Shown: positions 50,413 through 60,497 of the stretch, piece after piece
Position numbering within the stretch: the stretch's first letter is position 1
How the letters are laid out: each line of letters begins with the position of its first letter
DNA from: Vagococcus zengguangii
GTDB taxonomy: Bacteria; Bacillota; Bacilli; Lactobacillales; Vagococcaceae
Length of the DNA: 64,000 bases
Direction: 5' to 3'
NCBI RefSeq assembly: GCF_005145005.1
Contig: NZ_CP039712.1
Location: forward strand, 2,079,001-2,143,000
Notes under the pieces: model-generated
Database searches by the model: none
Seen by the model: the letters and a program-made list of their open reading frames with translations, nothing else
Told to the model about the DNA's origin: nothing
Position numbers and translations under genes: made by a program

Positions 50413-51821
50413 TAGCTTCTTCTCCATCTAACCCCTTGAGGCGTATCTTCTAAAATAATTCCTTGTTCCTTCAACAAATCACGAATCTCATCACTACGGG
50501 AAAAATTCTTCGCTGAGCGCGCTTCGTTACGTTCATTGATTAATTGCTCGATTTCTTCATCTAATAATTCAGCTTGCGTGTTTAAACTCACACCAAAAAT
50601 CACTAACCAGTTCGTTAATTTTTCTAAAGCCGCTGCTAACACAACTTGTGAAACAGCGTCACGTTCTGAATATTGATTTAGCCATTTGATTAAGTCATAA
50701 ACAACCGTAATCCCATTTGCCGTATTAAAATCATCATCCATCGCCGCTACAAATTGCTCTTCAAAATCGGCTAAAGTCGATAAATCTTCCGCGTCACTTA
50801 CTAGTTCAGCCTCAGCTTGGGCTTGGCGGAATGAAGCATTATCAAAAGCTGTTTGTAAACGAGCTAAGTTGTTTTCGGCATCTTTAATCGTTGCCTCATT
50901 AAATGGAATCGGACGACGGTATTGTGTCGTTGCTAGAGCAAAACGAATAATCATCGGATCGACTTGTTGCATCAATTCATGAGCTGTCACGAAGTTCCCT
51001 AGTGATTTACTCATTTTTTCGCCGTCACCCACTGTTACAAAACCGTTATGCATCCAGTAGTTCGCGAATTTTTTGCCCGTTTTTGCTTCAGATTGAGCAA
51101 TTTCATTCTCGTGATGTGGGAATTGTAAGTCTTCGCCACCGGCATGTATATCAATGGTATCGCCCAGATGTTTCGACGCCATCACCGAACATTCAATATG
51201 CCAGCCTGGACGACCTGCACCCCAAGGAGAGTCCCAAGAAATTTCACCTTCTTTAGCGCTCTTCCATAAAGCAAAGTCTAACGGATCTTCTTTTTTATCT
51301 TGCTCAGTCCCCGTTCTTTGACTCGCACCAATTTCTAATTCGTCAATTGCCTGATGACTTAATTGACCATAGTTTTTAAATTTACGGGTACGATAATACA
51401 CATCACCTTCAGACTCATAAGCAAAGTCTTTAGCGATCAATTCCTCGATAAACTCAATAATATACGTCATGTGATCCACAACTTGAGGATGAACCGTCGC
51501 CGGCTTAACATTTAGAGCACCCGTATCTTCTTTAAAGGCTTGAATATATTTAGCGGCTAATTCTTGCGGTGAGATACCTTCTTCTTGAGCCGAACGGATA
51601 ATTTTATCATCGACATCGGTAAAGTTTGATACGTAATTAACGTCAAATCCACGATACTCTAAATATTTACGGACTGTATCAAAAGCCACTGTACTACGGG
51701 CATTTCCGATATGAATGTAGTTGTAAACGGTTGGACCGCAGACATACATTTTTACTTTTCCCTCTTCTAAGGGGACAAACGTTTCTTTTTCGCGCGTTAA
51801 CGTATTATAAATTTGAATCAT
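50412..51821 (-). CDS. cysS: Cysteinyl-tRNA synthetase
   Basis: 469 residues of the class I enzyme. [16 protein letters not shown] (about 28-43) has the zinc Cys and the HIGH-like motif. [15 protein letters not shown] (about 202), [22 protein letters not shown] (about 223-244, zinc ligands) and [11 protein letters not shown] (about 266) complete the site. It charges tRNA-Cys. The ATG at 51821 has AAGGAG seven bases ahead; the longer frame to 51851 runs into cysE. It is co-transcribed with cysE behind a T-box. Confidence 0.97.
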   Translation of the reverse strand: MIQIYNTLTREKETFVPLEEGKVKMYVCGPTVYNYIHIGNARSTVAFDTVRKYLEYRGFDVNYVSNFTDVDDKIIRSAQEEGISPQELAAKYIQAFKEDTGALNVKPATVHPQVVDHMTYIIEFIEELIAKDFAYESEGDVYYRTRKFKNYGQLSHQAIDELEIGASQRTGTEQDKKEDPLDFALWKSAKEGEISWDSPWGAGRPGWHIECSVMASKHLGDTIDIHAGGEDLQFPHHENEIAQSEAKTGKKFANYWMHNGFVTVGDGEKMSKSLGNFVTAHELMQQVDPMIIRFALATTQYRRPIPFNEATIKDAENNLARLQTAFDNASFRQAQAEAELVSDAEDLSTLADFEEQFVAAMDDDFNTANGITVVYDLIKWLNQYSERDAVSQVVLAAALEKLTNWLVIFGVSLNTQAELLDEEIEQLINERNEARSAKNFSRSDEIRDLLKEQGIILEDTPQGVRWRRS

Positions 51822-51825
51822 TGCT

Positions 51826-52362
51826 TTACTCCTTTTTGATTTTTTCTCCATTTATTTTAACCACTTTTGCAGGAATACCGACTGCTGTTGCATTATCGGG
51901 AACTGACTGTAATACGACAGAAGCAGCTCCGATTTTTGTGCTCTCACCAATTGTAATTGGGCCTAAAATTTGTGCATGAGCTGAAATATACGCTCCGTTA
52001 CCAATGGTTGGGTGCCGTTTACCTTGATCTTTACCTGTTCCACCTAATGTGACACCGTGGAACAAGACGACATCATCACCAACTTCAGCTGTTTCACCAA
52101 TTACAACGCCCATCCCATGGTCGATAAATAGGCGACGACCAAGCGTTGCTCCTGGATGAATTTCAATACCGGTTAAAAAACGACTAAAGGTTGCGATTAT
52201 TTTCGCTAATAATTTTAAGTGGTTACGATGTAAAACATGAGCCAAGCGATGAAACCAGATAGCATGCAACCCTGGATAGGTCAAAACAATCTCTAACGTA
52301 GTTCTAGCAGCTGGATCATTTTTTCTAACCGCTGCAATATCTTCACTAAAACGACTGACCAT
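51826..52362 (-). CDS. cysE: Serine O-acetyltransferase
   Basis: 178 residues, the short form of the enzyme common in Gram-positives. The left-handed beta-helix part begins [35 protein letters not shown] (about 65-100, with the catalytic His-Asp pair in FIDHG) and continues with [41 protein letters not shown]. It makes O-acetylserine for cysteine synthesis. Expression is expected to rise on cysteine shortage through the upstream T-box. It is four bases ahead of cysS. Confidence 0.95.
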   Translation of the reverse strand: MVSRFSEDIAAVRKNDPAARTTLEIVLTYPGLHAIWFHRLAHVLHRNHLKLLAKIIATFSRFLTGIEIHPGATLGRRLFIDHGMGVVIGETAEVGDDVVLFHGVTLGGTGKDQGKRHPTIGNGAYISAHAQILGPITIGESTKIGAASVVLQSVPDNATAVGIPAKVVKINGEKIKKE

Positions 52363-52404
52363 GTTAACACCTCACTTCTCATTTATTCTTACTCATATTA
52401 TGAC

Positions 52405-52645
52405 AAAAAAGCGCCCTTTTGAGTAACAAACTGCTTACTCAAAAAGACGCATTGGGCGTGGTTCCACTTTTATTCATAGAAAAATTTATTCTATCTCGGC
52501 ATTCGTAACATGAATGACTCGTATTAGACTACTTCCATTTCGTCCAATCCACTCACAAGGGGCACTTCATTAACGAAAATGATCTATTTCCAGCAACCAT
52601 AGACTCTCTGTACATTTGCGTTAATTACTCGTCCTGTTCAACGTG
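52405..52645 (-). promoter_or_regulatory. T-box riboswitch (Cys-specific) upstream of cysE-cysS
   Basis: On the minus strand the leader has the stem I marker AGAGAGTC (52602-52609), a stem I loop region with GAAGTGCCCC (TGC as the probable Cys specifier) and the T-box GTGGAACCACG (52457-52467). A terminator follows (52411-52450, GCGTCTTTTTGAGTAA / TTACTCAAAAGGGCGC) with TTTTTT at 52405-52410. Uncharged tRNA-Cys would favour the antiterminator. It lies directly after gltX within the gltX-cysE-cysS arrangement. Confidence 0.93.
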
Positions 52646-52648
52646 TTT

Positions 52649-54112
52649 TTATGCTAAAGCTCCATTTAAATGAGCGATAGTTTTTTCTTTACCTAATAAT
52701 AAAATAGTGTCGCCTAATTCTGGTCCGTGCATTTGGCCTGAAACGGCTACACGAATTGGCATGAATAAGTTTTTACCTTTAACGCCAGTTTCTTTTTGAA
52801 CGGCTTTAATTGCTGCTTTAATACTTGGAACATCAAACGTTTCTAAGCTTTCTATTTGTCCTTTAAAGGCTTCTAAAACAGTTGGTACTGTTTCACTCGC
52901 TAAAACTTCTTTAGCTGCCTCGTCTAAAGTTGGATGTTCGTTGAAGAACATTTCTGTTAATTCGACGATTTCAGCAGCATAACTCATTTGTGGTTGATAT
53001 AAACCAACTAGTTTTTCAGTCCAAGCACGTTTTTCTTCGGTCATGTCAGCTTCTAACAAGCCTTTTTCAACGAAGAATGGCACACACATATCAGTGAAGG
53101 TTGCCACATCTAATGACTTGATGTATTGGTTATTTACCCACTCTAATTTTTTCGGATCAAATGACGCTGGTGATTTACTTAAACGGTTCGCGTCGAATAA
53201 TTTAATTAATTCATCTTTCGAGAAGATTTCGTCTTCCCCTACTGGTGACCAACCTAATAAGGCGATAAAGTTAAACATCGCTTCTGGTAAGTAACCTAAT
53301 TCGCGATACTGTTCGATAAATTGTAAAATCGTTTCGTCACGTTTACTTAATTTTTTACCTGTTTCAGTGTTAATGATTAACGTCATGTGACCAAAACGAG
53401 GTGCTTCCCAACCAAACGCGTTATAAATCATTAATTGTTTTGGTGTGTTGGCAATATGATCATCCCCACGTAAAACGTGTGAAATTTCCATCATGTGATC
53501 ATCAACAGCTACCGCAAAGTTGTAAGTTGGCATGCCGTCACGTTTTAAAATAACGAAATCGCCACCGACACTGTCAGATTCAAAGGTAATTGGGCCTTTT
53601 ACTAAGTCATCAAATGATAATTCTTCGCCACGTGGCACACGGAAACGTACCACATAGTCACGACCTTCAGCTTCAAACGCTGCTTGTTGTTCAGGTGTTA
53701 AATGGGCACAAGTTCCAGCGTAACGAGGCATTTCCCCACGAGCTTGTTGTTTTTCACGTGCTTCATCTAATTCTTCTTCCGTACAATAGCATTTATAAGC
53801 TAAATTGCTAGCTAATAATTGATCGACTAAAGGCATATAGATGTCTTTACGCTCTGATTGACGGTAAGGACCGTATTTACCAGGCTTGTCTGGAGACTCA
53901 TCCCAATCAATGTTTAACCATGCTAAGTTCTCTAACTGACTCTTCTCGCCACCCTCGATGTTACGTTTTAAGTCGGTATCTTCAATACGAATAATGAAGT
54001 CTCCTCCTAAGTTTCTAGCGAATAAGTAGTTAAATAATGCTGTACGTGCATTCCCAATGTGTAAATGTCCTGTTGGGCTTGGAGCGTAACGTACGCGAAC
54101 TTTTTTTGTCAT
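52649..54112 (-). CDS. gltX: Glutamyl-tRNA synthetase
   Basis: 487 residues of the class I Glu[31 protein letters not shown] (about 5-33, HIGH motif) starts the protein, [13 protein letters not shown] follows, and KLSKRDE (about 255) is the KMSKS-like loop. The C-terminal anticodon domain is all helical. In many Firmicutes this enzyme also charges tRNA-Gln for the GatCAB route. The ATG at 54112 has AAAGGA eight bases upstream; nine more N-terminal residues in the longer frame lack support. Confidence 0.97.
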   Translation of the reverse strand: MTKKVRVRYAPSPTGHLHIGNARTALFNYLFARNLGGDFIIRIEDTDLKRNIEGGEKSQLENLAWLNIDWDESPDKPGKYGPYRQSERKDIYMPLVDQLLASNLAYKCYCTEEELDEAREKQQARGEMPRYAGTCAHLTPEQQAAFEAEGRDYVVRFRVPRGEELSFDDLVKGPITFESDSVGGDFVILKRDGMPTYNFAVAVDDHMMEISHVLRGDDHIANTPKQLMIYNAFGWEAPRFGHMTLIINTETGKKLSKRDETILQFIEQYRELGYLPEAMFNFIALLGWSPVGEDEIFSKDELIKLFDANRLSKSPASFDPKKLEWVNNQYIKSLDVATFTDMCVPFFVEKGLLEADMTEEKRAWTEKLVGLYQPQMSYAAEIVELTEMFFNEHPTLDEAAKEVLASETVPTVLEAFKGQIESLETFDVPSIKAAIKAVQKETGVKGKNLFMPIRVAVSGQMHGPELGDTILLLGKEKTIAHLNGALA

Positions 54113-54160
54113 GTTAATTATCCTTTCTTCAAAAAGCATTTTATTTAATAAATTTATAAA

Positions 54161-55264
54161 TTATTTATTTTCTTCCATAATACTACGTTGTGCATGAACT
54201 GGTTTCGCAAAAATCATGCGTCCTGCTGCCGTTTGTAAGGCACTTGTCACAACGACTTCTATTTCTTTATTCATGAAATGTTGGCCATCCTCTACGACGA
54301 TCATCGTCCCGTCATCTAGATAGGCGACCCCTTGTTGACGTTCTGTTCCAGCTTTTACAACTTTAACTCGCATATTCTCACCTGGAATAACGACTGGTTT
54401 AACCGCGTTAGCTAAAGCGTTAATGTTTAAAACTGGTACATTCTGAAACTCAGAGACCTTATTTAAATTATAATCGTTTGTCACCAAAACACCATCTAAA
54501 AGTTTTGCTAAACGGATTAATTTACTATCAACTTCCGTAATGTCATCAAAATCACCATCGTACATCTCAACATCGACACTTTCTTCTTTTTGCAAAGCAT
54601 TCAAAATGTCTAAGCCACGACGACCACGGACACGTTTCAAGCTATCACCTGAATCCGCGATATACTGCAATTCATACAACACAAAATTAGGAATCAATAA
54701 GGTTCCTTCGATAAACCCTGTTTTGGCGATGTCATAAATACGCCCATCTATAATAACACTAGTGTCTAAAATTTTGTACTTTCTGAATGTTTCATCGACT
54801 TTACGCTCTAAGACATCCTCTGCGTTTTTGCGATTCTTTGGAATAAATAATTTACGCCAGTCATCCATTTTGGTTGTTCCAATACGAAATCCTAAAAAGC
54901 CTAATGTTAATAGAATAAGTGCAGGAATAATATCGCGAATCAATTTGATTTCCATATTGTAAAACGGAACTGACATCAGTACCCCTAATAATAACCCAAT
55001 AATTGCACCAATTGAACCAAATAATAAATATTGTGAACTCTTTTTACTAATTGTTTCTTCTAATTTTTTATACTGTGAAATAAATTTATTAGCTGTTAAG
55101 AGTGATAAGAGATAAAATAACCCCGCGCCAATTAAAATATTCACAATAAAATTATTAAGATAACCATTGCCATCTAAGTTTAAGGCTTCCCACAATTCTG
55201 GTAAGATGCTCACGCCAATCCCGCCACCTAGAATGGTCAAAATAATATGATAAACTTTCTTCAT
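54161..55264 (-). CDS. PIN/TRAM-domain membrane protein (YacL)
   Basis: 367 residues. Four membrane helices in the first 135 residues precede a PIN domain starting YKILDTSVIIDGRIYDIAKTGFIEGTLLIPNFVLYELQYIADSGD (about 170-214), with acidic residues in VDSKLIRLAKLLDGVLVTNDYNLNKV (about 248). A C-terminal TRAM domain (about 290-350) contains PVVIPGENMRVKVVKAG and QGVAYLDDGTMIVVEDG. This is the YacL family, which always lies near radA; the RNA target is unknown. It follows radA by 21 bases, so the two are in one operon. Confidence 0.92.
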   Translation of the reverse strand: MKKVYHIILTILGGGIGVSILPELWEALNLDGNGYLNNFIVNILIGAGLFYLLSLLTANKFISQYKKLEETISKKSSQYLLFGSIGAIIGLLLGVLMSVPFYNMEIKLIRDIIPALILLTLGFLGFRIGTTKMDDWRKLFIPKNRKNAEDVLERKVDETFRKYKILDTSVIIDGRIYDIAKTGFIEGTLLIPNFVLYELQYIADSGDSLKRVRGRRGLDILNALQKEESVDVEMYDGDFDDITEVDSKLIRLAKLLDGVLVTNDYNLNKVSEFQNVPVLNINALANAVKPVVIPGENMRVKVVKAGTERQQGVAYLDDGTMIVVEDGQHFMNKEIEVVVTSALQTAAGRMIFAKPVHAQRSIMEENK

Positions 55265-55285
55265 AAGTGTAACCTTTCCTCCTCT

Positions 55286-56656
55286 CTATCCAAAGACACG
55301 CTTCAATGCTTCACTCAGCGTTGAAACACCGACGACCTCAATATCCGTAGGTGGCTCCCAACCATGTAAGTTATTCACTGGAACGTAAACTTTTTTAAAC
55401 CCTAATTTTTGTGCTTCTTTCACCCGATGATCAATACGATTCACCCGACGAATTTCACCCGTTAAGCCAATTTCACCAATAAAACATTCACTCGCATCCG
55501 TACCACGATCTTTATAACTTGAGGCAATGCTCATCGCAATCGCCAAATCAATCGCGGGCTCGTCTAATTTAACACCACCGGCAGCTTTTAAATAAGCATC
55601 TTGGTTTTGTAATAGCAAGCCGGCACGTTTTTCTAATACCGCCATAATCAAGGTTACTCGGTTGTAATCTAAACCAGTCGCTGTTCTTCTGGCATTACCA
55701 AACAAGGTCGGACTGACTAACGCCTGAACTTCCGCCAAAATTGGACGACTACCTTCCATCGAAACAACAATCGCTGAACCGGTCGCACCGTCCAAACGTT
55801 CTTCTAAGAACACTTCAGAAGGATTGGTCACTTCGACTAACCCACGTTCTTGCATCTCAAAAATACCGATTTCATTTGTGGAACCAAAACGATTTTTGAC
55901 CGCTCGTAAAATTCTAAACGTATGGTGACGATCCCCTTCAAAATACAAGACGGTATCCACCATATGTTCCAACATACGCGGACCGGCTAATGCACCTTCT
56001 TTAGTGACATGTCCAACAATAAAAATCGCAATTTGATTACTCTTCGCAATTTTCATCAATTCTGCTGTTGTTTCACGTACTTGACTAACACTACCTGAGG
56101 CGCTGGTAATTTCCGGTTGCATCATCGTCTGAATCGAGTCAATAATCACATAATCGGGCTTTAAGGTTTCAATTGTTTGACGGATAAGCGACATATCAGT
56201 TTCTGGATAAACATAAAAATCATTACCTTCCACTGTTAGACGTTCCGCGCGCATCTTAATTTGTTCCGCACTTTCTTCACCAGAAACATACAAGACTTTA
56301 CCACCAGATAAATGTAGCTGTTGTGATACTTGTAGCAGTAACGTTGATTTTCCAATACCAGGATCTCCCCCAATTAACACGAGAGAACCAGGGACCACTC
56401 CACCACCTAATACACGGTTTAATTCGTCCATTCTGGTTTTAACACGTGGCGTTTTACTCGTTGTGACTTCCCCTAACGTTTGCGGTTTTGCTTGTTTACC
56501 GGTCAAATCAACACGACTATTACGTGCCGATTCGACTTGTTCTTTGACTTCCATCATTTCATTCCACGTACCACAATTCGGGCAACGACCTAAATATTGA
56601 GGCGAAATATAACCACACGCCTGACATTCAAAATGAGTTTTTGCTTTTTTAGCCAC
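55286..56656 (-). CDS. radA: DNA repair protein RadA
   Basis: 456 residues. A four-Cys zinc finger at the N-terminus (CQACG and CPNCGTW, about 10-33) is followed by the RecA-like ATPase with Walker [11 protein letters not shown] (about 93-102), Walker [11 protein letters not shown] and the RadA-specific KNRFGSTNE (about 256). The Lon-like C-terminal domain starts near residue 300. RadA drives branch migration in recombination and transformation as a DnaB-like helicase. The start is a GTG at 56656 with AGGAGG eight bases ahead. Confidence 0.97.
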   Translation of the reverse strand: MAKKAKTHFECQACGYISPQYLGRCPNCGTWNEMMEVKEQVESARNSRVDLTGKQAKPQTLGEVTTSKTPRVKTRMDELNRVLGGGVVPGSLVLIGGDPGIGKSTLLLQVSQQLHLSGGKVLYVSGEESAEQIKMRAERLTVEGNDFYVYPETDMSLIRQTIETLKPDYVIIDSIQTMMQPEITSASGSVSQVRETTAELMKIAKSNQIAIFIVGHVTKEGALAGPRMLEHMVDTVLYFEGDRHHTFRILRAVKNRFGSTNEIGIFEMQERGLVEVTNPSEVFLEERLDGATGSAIVVSMEGSRPILAEVQALVSPTLFGNARRTATGLDYNRVTLIMAVLEKRAGLLLQNQDAYLKAAGGVKLDEPAIDLAIAMSIASSYKDRGTDASECFIGEIGLTGEIRRVNRIDHRVKEAQKLGFKKVYVPVNNLHGWEPPTDIEVVGVSTLSEALKRVFG

Positions 56657-56719
56657 TAATCGTTCCTCCTTGCGATAACTGTCTTTATTCTACCATAAAA
56701 TAGGCGATTTTCGTCGGTC

Positions 56720-56773
56720 TTAAGTCGTTCTTTTGATGATTATCTTACCTTTTCTAACTTAAAAACGACTTAA
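56720..56773. repeat. Inverted repeat between dut and radA
   Basis: TTAAGTCGTT at 56720-56729 and AACGACTTAA at 56764-56773 are exact complements with a 34-base spacer. They lie in the dut-radA gap and may be an operator or an imperfect transcript end for dut. Confidence 0.45.
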
Positions 56774-56777
56774 AGAA

Positions 56778-57311
56778 CTAACGTTGACCTGATGAACCAA
56801 AACCACCTGTACGATCACCCAATGTGACGTCTTGATCAGCTTTTAAGAATGGCAAGAAAATTCCTTGTCCAATACGATCGCCTTTTGCGATTTTTTTGTC
56901 CATCAAACCGAAGTTTAAGAATTGAAACATGATATGCCCTTCGTTATCTGGATTGCCATAATAGTCGCTGTCAATCACGCCGACTCCATTAGCAAGCCAT
57001 AAATAGTTCTTAAGTGGATTGCTTGAACGATTGGTTAATTGTAAATACTCGTCAGCTCCCATGTAGGCTTTAATCCCGGTTGGAATCAAGGTTGGTTTAA
57101 TTTCTTTTTGGGTTGCGTCATCCGCGATAAATTTCTCTTTGTTTAACATCGCTTTTAAGGCTGTTGCCACGCCTTGTTTCCAAATGCTTGGAATAATGAT
57201 ATCGGTTGCGGCTTCAAAATCATAACCGGCTGCACCTTTAGTCGCGCGAACAGGTAAGTTTACTTGTCCTTCAAATTGACTTACTACTTCAAATCCTCTA
57301 ATTTTCTCCAT
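56778..57311 (-). CDS. dut: dUTPase-like protein (trimeric dUTP diphosphatase family)
   Basis: 177 residues. Motifs of the trimeric family are visible: AAGYDFEAATD (motif 1, about 27-37), NRSSNPLKN (motif 2), GVGVIDSDYYGNPDNEGHIMFQF (motif 3, about 112-134), KGDRIGQGIFLPF (motif 4) and GDRTGGFGSSGQR (motif 5, at the C-terminus). It is longer than the common 150-residue form, with an insert near 45-75, as in enterococcal and lactococcal enzymes. It removes dUTP from the nucleotide pool. AAAGGA stands eight bases before the ATG. Confidence 0.93.
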   Translation of the reverse strand: MEKIRGFEVVSQFEGQVNLPVRATKGAAGYDFEAATDIIIPSIWKQGVATALKAMLNKEKFIADDATQKEIKPTLIPTGIKAYMGADEYLQLTNRSSNPLKNYLWLANGVGVIDSDYYGNPDNEGHIMFQFLNFGLMDKKIAKGDRIGQGIFLPFLKADQDVTLGDRTGGFGSSGQR

Positions 57312-57379
57312 CTCTTACATCCTTTTGATTAATTTATGTCTTTATTATACGCTAGATTAGTAACTGTCGCGGTGTTTAT

Positions 57380-58264
57380 TTAAAGTTTTAATAATTCTTT
57401 GGAAACTAATAGCGCTTGACCTTTTATTTTAACACGTAATTGTGCTTCAACTCGTTCAACTGTTACACCTAAACGTCCATCTTTTCCCATTTCTTGCCCT
57501 TGTTCGATCATCATCGTCAACGGCAAATCCCCTTGTGGTGCGATATAGGTCCGATAATAAGCGCCCATGACACCACTAGCGGTTCCAGTCACCGGGTCTT
57601 CAATCGTCCCTGTGCCCGCACCCGAAAAATGACGTCCATGCATTAAACACTCCTCGTGATACGTGTCTAAACAAATGGGATGAACCGAGGCTTGCGGATA
57701 TGACGTTAAAATTTCTGGAAATTGTTGATTATTGGGACGCATTTTTTTCATCACTGCTAAATCTTTAACTGGGACAATTAATGTCCATGAACCCGTACTG
57801 CCGTAAACTAATGGATAGCGCGGATCAACATCATCAACCGTTAACCCTAAACTACTAGCCAAACGTTCAACCTCGCCATCAAAAGGTTGAAACTGAGGGA
57901 GTGCTTGGGTCATTTCAACCCATAACTGACCATTAACTTCTTCTAAACCAATCGTTAAAGCGCCTGCTAACGTTTCAATCGTTAAGCTTTGCGGTTGATG
58001 TGCCTGTTGCGCGTACCATTCAGACACCGCCGCAATTGTGCCATGTCCACAAAGGGGCATTTCACTGCCTGGACTAAAAAAGCGCAAACGAAAATCAGCA
58101 CACGCTGAAGGCAATAAGAAAATCGTCTCACTATAACCAATTTTATTTGCGATAATTTGCATGTCTTCCGTGCTTAAGTTTTCGACCTGCTCCACGACGG
58201 CAGCTGGATTTCCTTGATGAGGTATTTGGCTAAAAACTTCCCAATGACGATATGTTAACTCCAT
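57380..58264 (-). CDS. PhzF-family isomerase/epimerase-like protein
   Basis: 294 residues of the PhzF family, two similar half-barrel domains. GNPAAVVEQVENLSTEDMQIIANKIGYSETIFL (about 18-50, catalytic Glu in SET) and FFSPGSEMPLCGHGTIAA (about 64-81) lie in the first half. GRHFSGAGTGTIEDPVTGTASGVMGAYY (about 210-237) lies in the second. The family includes the phenazine enzyme PhzF and many proteins without a known reaction; no phenazine genes are near. The ATG overlaps the yibF-like stop (TAATG), so it shares a transcript with the YibE/F pair. Confidence 0.9.
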   Translation of the reverse strand: MELTYRHWEVFSQIPHQGNPAAVVEQVENLSTEDMQIIANKIGYSETIFLLPSACADFRLRFFSPGSEMPLCGHGTIAAVSEWYAQQAHQPQSLTIETLAGALTIGLEEVNGQLWVEMTQALPQFQPFDGEVERLASSLGLTVDDVDPRYPLVYGSTGSWTLIVPVKDLAVMKKMRPNNQQFPEILTSYPQASVHPICLDTYHEECLMHGRHFSGAGTGTIEDPVTGTASGVMGAYYRTYIAPQGDLPLTMMIEQGQEMGKDGRLGVTVERVEAQLRVKIKGQALLVSKELLKL

Positions 58265-59043
58265 TATTCGATTCCTCCCACTTTTGATTTAGGCGATTGT
58301 TTCATCTTTATATACAAATAAGCCGTCAGAGGTAACGTGACCAGCGTCCCAATCGCTGCTAGAAACATCACGACCAGTTGACTAACCACTAACTGTGCAT
58401 TCATTAAATACTGCCAACCATAGTTAAAATCAAGAATAAATAACACCACGCCTAAATAATTACCAAAAAAAGCTAACAACAGTGTGGTCATCGTGGTTGA
58501 AACAATATCACGACCGATACGTAAACCTGACTGCCTTAATTGTGCAACTGTCATGTCTGGATGCTCCGATTCAATTTCACTCATTGCACTAGCGACTGAA
58601 ATCGCACCATCAATCACTGCCCCAACCATTGCCACGATAACCAACACAGCAAAAATATCACGATAATTAACAAGCACGTCTAGTGAGAAGGCACCTAACT
58701 CTTCCAATTCTTCCGGCGCAAAGCCATAACTAGCCGATGCGCGTAAAAACACTGGCAATAGGCACGTCATTATCAAAATCACTCCCGCAGAAGCCGTCAT
58801 ACTAACTTTCGTATAATACGCATCAATTTCTTGATTAAATAACCAAAAATTATTAAAAAAAGTTACGATTGTAAAAATAGCCACCACAAGTCCCAGTGAG
58901 AAACCTTTGGACAATGCCCAAATCACAAGGATAATACTCATAAGATTAAAAGCTAAATTTAACAACGTAAAAAGCCCTTTCTTTCCCCCAACCATTAACA
59001 CAACCACACTTAAAATCATGGCCATTAAACTTACGGCGCTCAT
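58264..59043 (-). CDS. YibE/F family membrane protein (second of a pair)
   Basis: 259 residues with about seven membrane helices and a short cytoplasmic end. The family pattern includes LFTLLNLAFNLMSIILVIWALSKG near the start, SGLRIGRDIVSTTMTTLLLAFFGNYLGVVL (about 175-204) and VTLPLTAYLYIK at the end. YibE/F proteins usually come in adjacent pairs; the transported substrate, if any, is not known. Its ATG overlaps the stop of the larger YibE/F gene by four bases (ATGA). Confidence 0.88.
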   Translation of the reverse strand: MSAVSLMAMILSVVVLMVGGKKGLFTLLNLAFNLMSIILVIWALSKGFSLGLVVAIFTIVTFFNNFWLFNQEIDAYYTKVSMTASAGVILIMTCLLPVFLRASASYGFAPEELEELGAFSLDVLVNYRDIFAVLVIVAMVGAVIDGAISVASAMSEIESEHPDMTVAQLRQSGLRIGRDIVSTTMTTLLLAFFGNYLGVVLFILDFNYGWQYLMNAQLVVSQLVVMFLAAIGTLVTLPLTAYLYIKMKQSPKSKVGGIE

Positions 59044-60083
59044 GAATTATCACCTCTCAATAAACGTGACCCCACCAAAACGCTTAGCGGAATAGTCAGT
59101 GCAATCCCTAAACCACCCGTCAAAGCACGACACAGTTCTAACGACAACAGACTACTGAAAGTATTTTGATAGGTCCAACCATTTTCTAAATATAATAAAC
59201 TCAACGGAATCACTTCACTTAAACAAACAAAAAATAATACATTCGTCATCGGTCCTAAAATATTTTGACCAACATTCCGGCTAACGTTGTAGAGTGTTTT
59301 AGTGTTCGCTTTGGGTTGCTGTGCTAGAACTTCCGTGATAGTAGACACAATTGTCACCGCAATATCAGTGGTAGCACCTAGCGTTCCAATTAATAATGAA
59401 CTGTAATAAATCGAACGGTAAGGACGCGTGACAATGCCAATATCTTCATACCGTAAGCCCGCATGATGTGTGACCTTTAATACCCATAGCGCGATACCCC
59501 AAGCAAAAAATGTCCCTCCGATTGTACTCAAAATAATCGCTAAGCGTTGTCGGTGATTCTGACTTAAAAATGCCGTTGTTAATCCCACTGAAATCAAACT
59601 ATATAACATCATCGCTCCAACTAACGAAAAATTGCCGACTTGTGTATAACCTTTAGCAATCAACAAGAAGACCAACGTATTTAAAGTAATAATCGCCATA
59701 TTTTTGCCAAACTGACGACTTGAAAATAAATATAGCACGCATAAAAAAGCGCTCAACAGCCGAAAGACTTGTTGGTCACGTTTGACCTGACTGACTTGAT
59801 GCAGTTGTTTATCTAAAAATACCGTATCCCCAACATGCAACTTTACACTGTCGGCTTCTGAGTAGTAATAACGATGTGCGATCGTCAATGCTTGCTGCGA
59901 TTGGTTCAGTAAGTGCCCCTCTAACTGTTGGTTAAACTCTGTATCCGTCATTTTTTCTTCTTTGATAGTTGTAATTTTAAAGACAGGTTCTTGATACCAC
60001 TTCGCATTGTGACCGAAAAAATAATCACCTGATATGATTAGTATCCCTAATATTAATAACCCGATTAACTTCTGACGAGACAT
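59040..60083 (-). CDS. YibE/F family membrane protein (first of a pair)
   Basis: 347 residues. An N-terminal membrane anchor (about 7-24) and an external domain (about 28-120, with VKLHVGDTVFLDKQLHQVSQ) precede eight or so helices. The YibE/F signature region LLIGTLGATTDIAVTIVSTITEVL (about 235-258) and NVGQNILGPMTNVLFFVCLSEVIPLSLL (about 275) are conserved. It opens a three-gene operon with the second YibE/F gene and the PhzF-like gene. The two membrane proteins probably form one complex. Confidence 0.9.
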   Translation of the reverse strand: MSRQKLIGLLILGILIISGDYFFGHNAKWYQEPVFKITTIKEEKMTDTEFNQQLEGHLLNQSQQALTIAHRYYYSEADSVKLHVGDTVFLDKQLHQVSQVKRDQQVFRLLSAFLCVLYLFSSRQFGKNMAIITLNTLVFLLIAKGYTQVGNFSLVGAMMLYSLISVGLTTAFLSQNHRQRLAIILSTIGGTFFAWGIALWVLKVTHHAGLRYEDIGIVTRPYRSIYYSSLLIGTLGATTDIAVTIVSTITEVLAQQPKANTKTLYNVSRNVGQNILGPMTNVLFFVCLSEVIPLSLLYLENGWTYQNTFSSLLSLELCRALTGGLGIALTIPLSVLVGSRLLRGDNS

Positions 60084-60150
60084 ACGCTCACCTCCTAATG
60101 ATTGTTTGATTATACTATATTTTTTACATCAGGCAGATTGTTTTATACAA

Positions 60151-60184
60151 AAATGCGCCCAACTTTTTTAAGTTGAACGCATTT
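60151..60184 (-). terminator. Terminator of the persulfide operon
   Basis: AAATGCG...AACTT / AAGTT...CGCATTT stem followed on the minus strand by TTTTG, 33 bases after the cstR stop. Confidence 0.8.
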
Positions 60185-60216
60185 CATTGGCTAGTCTGGG
60201 GCACTGCCGTAATCTT

Positions 60217-60474
60217 TTATAATTTTTTAATCATCTTCATCGCTTGCTCAATTTTTTCAGCTTGTTCGGTTGGGTCTTCAAGCGGGTTTTCAAAACAATC
60301 TTTCATGTTTTCAGCAACCATAATGCCCATGACACTTTCAATACTTGAACGAACCGCTGATAATTGGATCATAATGTCGTAACATTCTTTGCCGTCTTCC
60401 ATCATCTTTTGAATCCCACGCATTTGACCTTCCGCACGCTTCATTCGATTCATGATTTTTTCATCGCACTTCAT
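60217..60474 (-). CDS. cstR: Persulfide-sensing repressor CstR (CsoR family)
   Basis: 85 residues, an all-helical CsoR/RcnR-family protein. It has the two sensor Cys residues of CstR at positions 31 and 60 (GKECYD and MKDCFE). The Cu-binding His of CsoR proteins is replaced by Asn56, which points to a persulfide sensor rather than a copper sensor. Reaction with per- or polysulfides links the two Cys between subunits and releases DNA. It is the last gene of the rhodanese-CoA persulfide reductase-cstR operon. A matching operator lies in the operon promoter. Confidence 0.92.
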   Translation of the reverse strand: MKCDEKIMNRMKRAEGQMRGIQKMMEDGKECYDIMIQLSAVRSSIESVMGIMVAENMKDCFENPLEDPTEQAEKIEQAMKMIKKL

Positions 60475-60497
60475 GGCTGACCTTCTTTCTTATTTTC

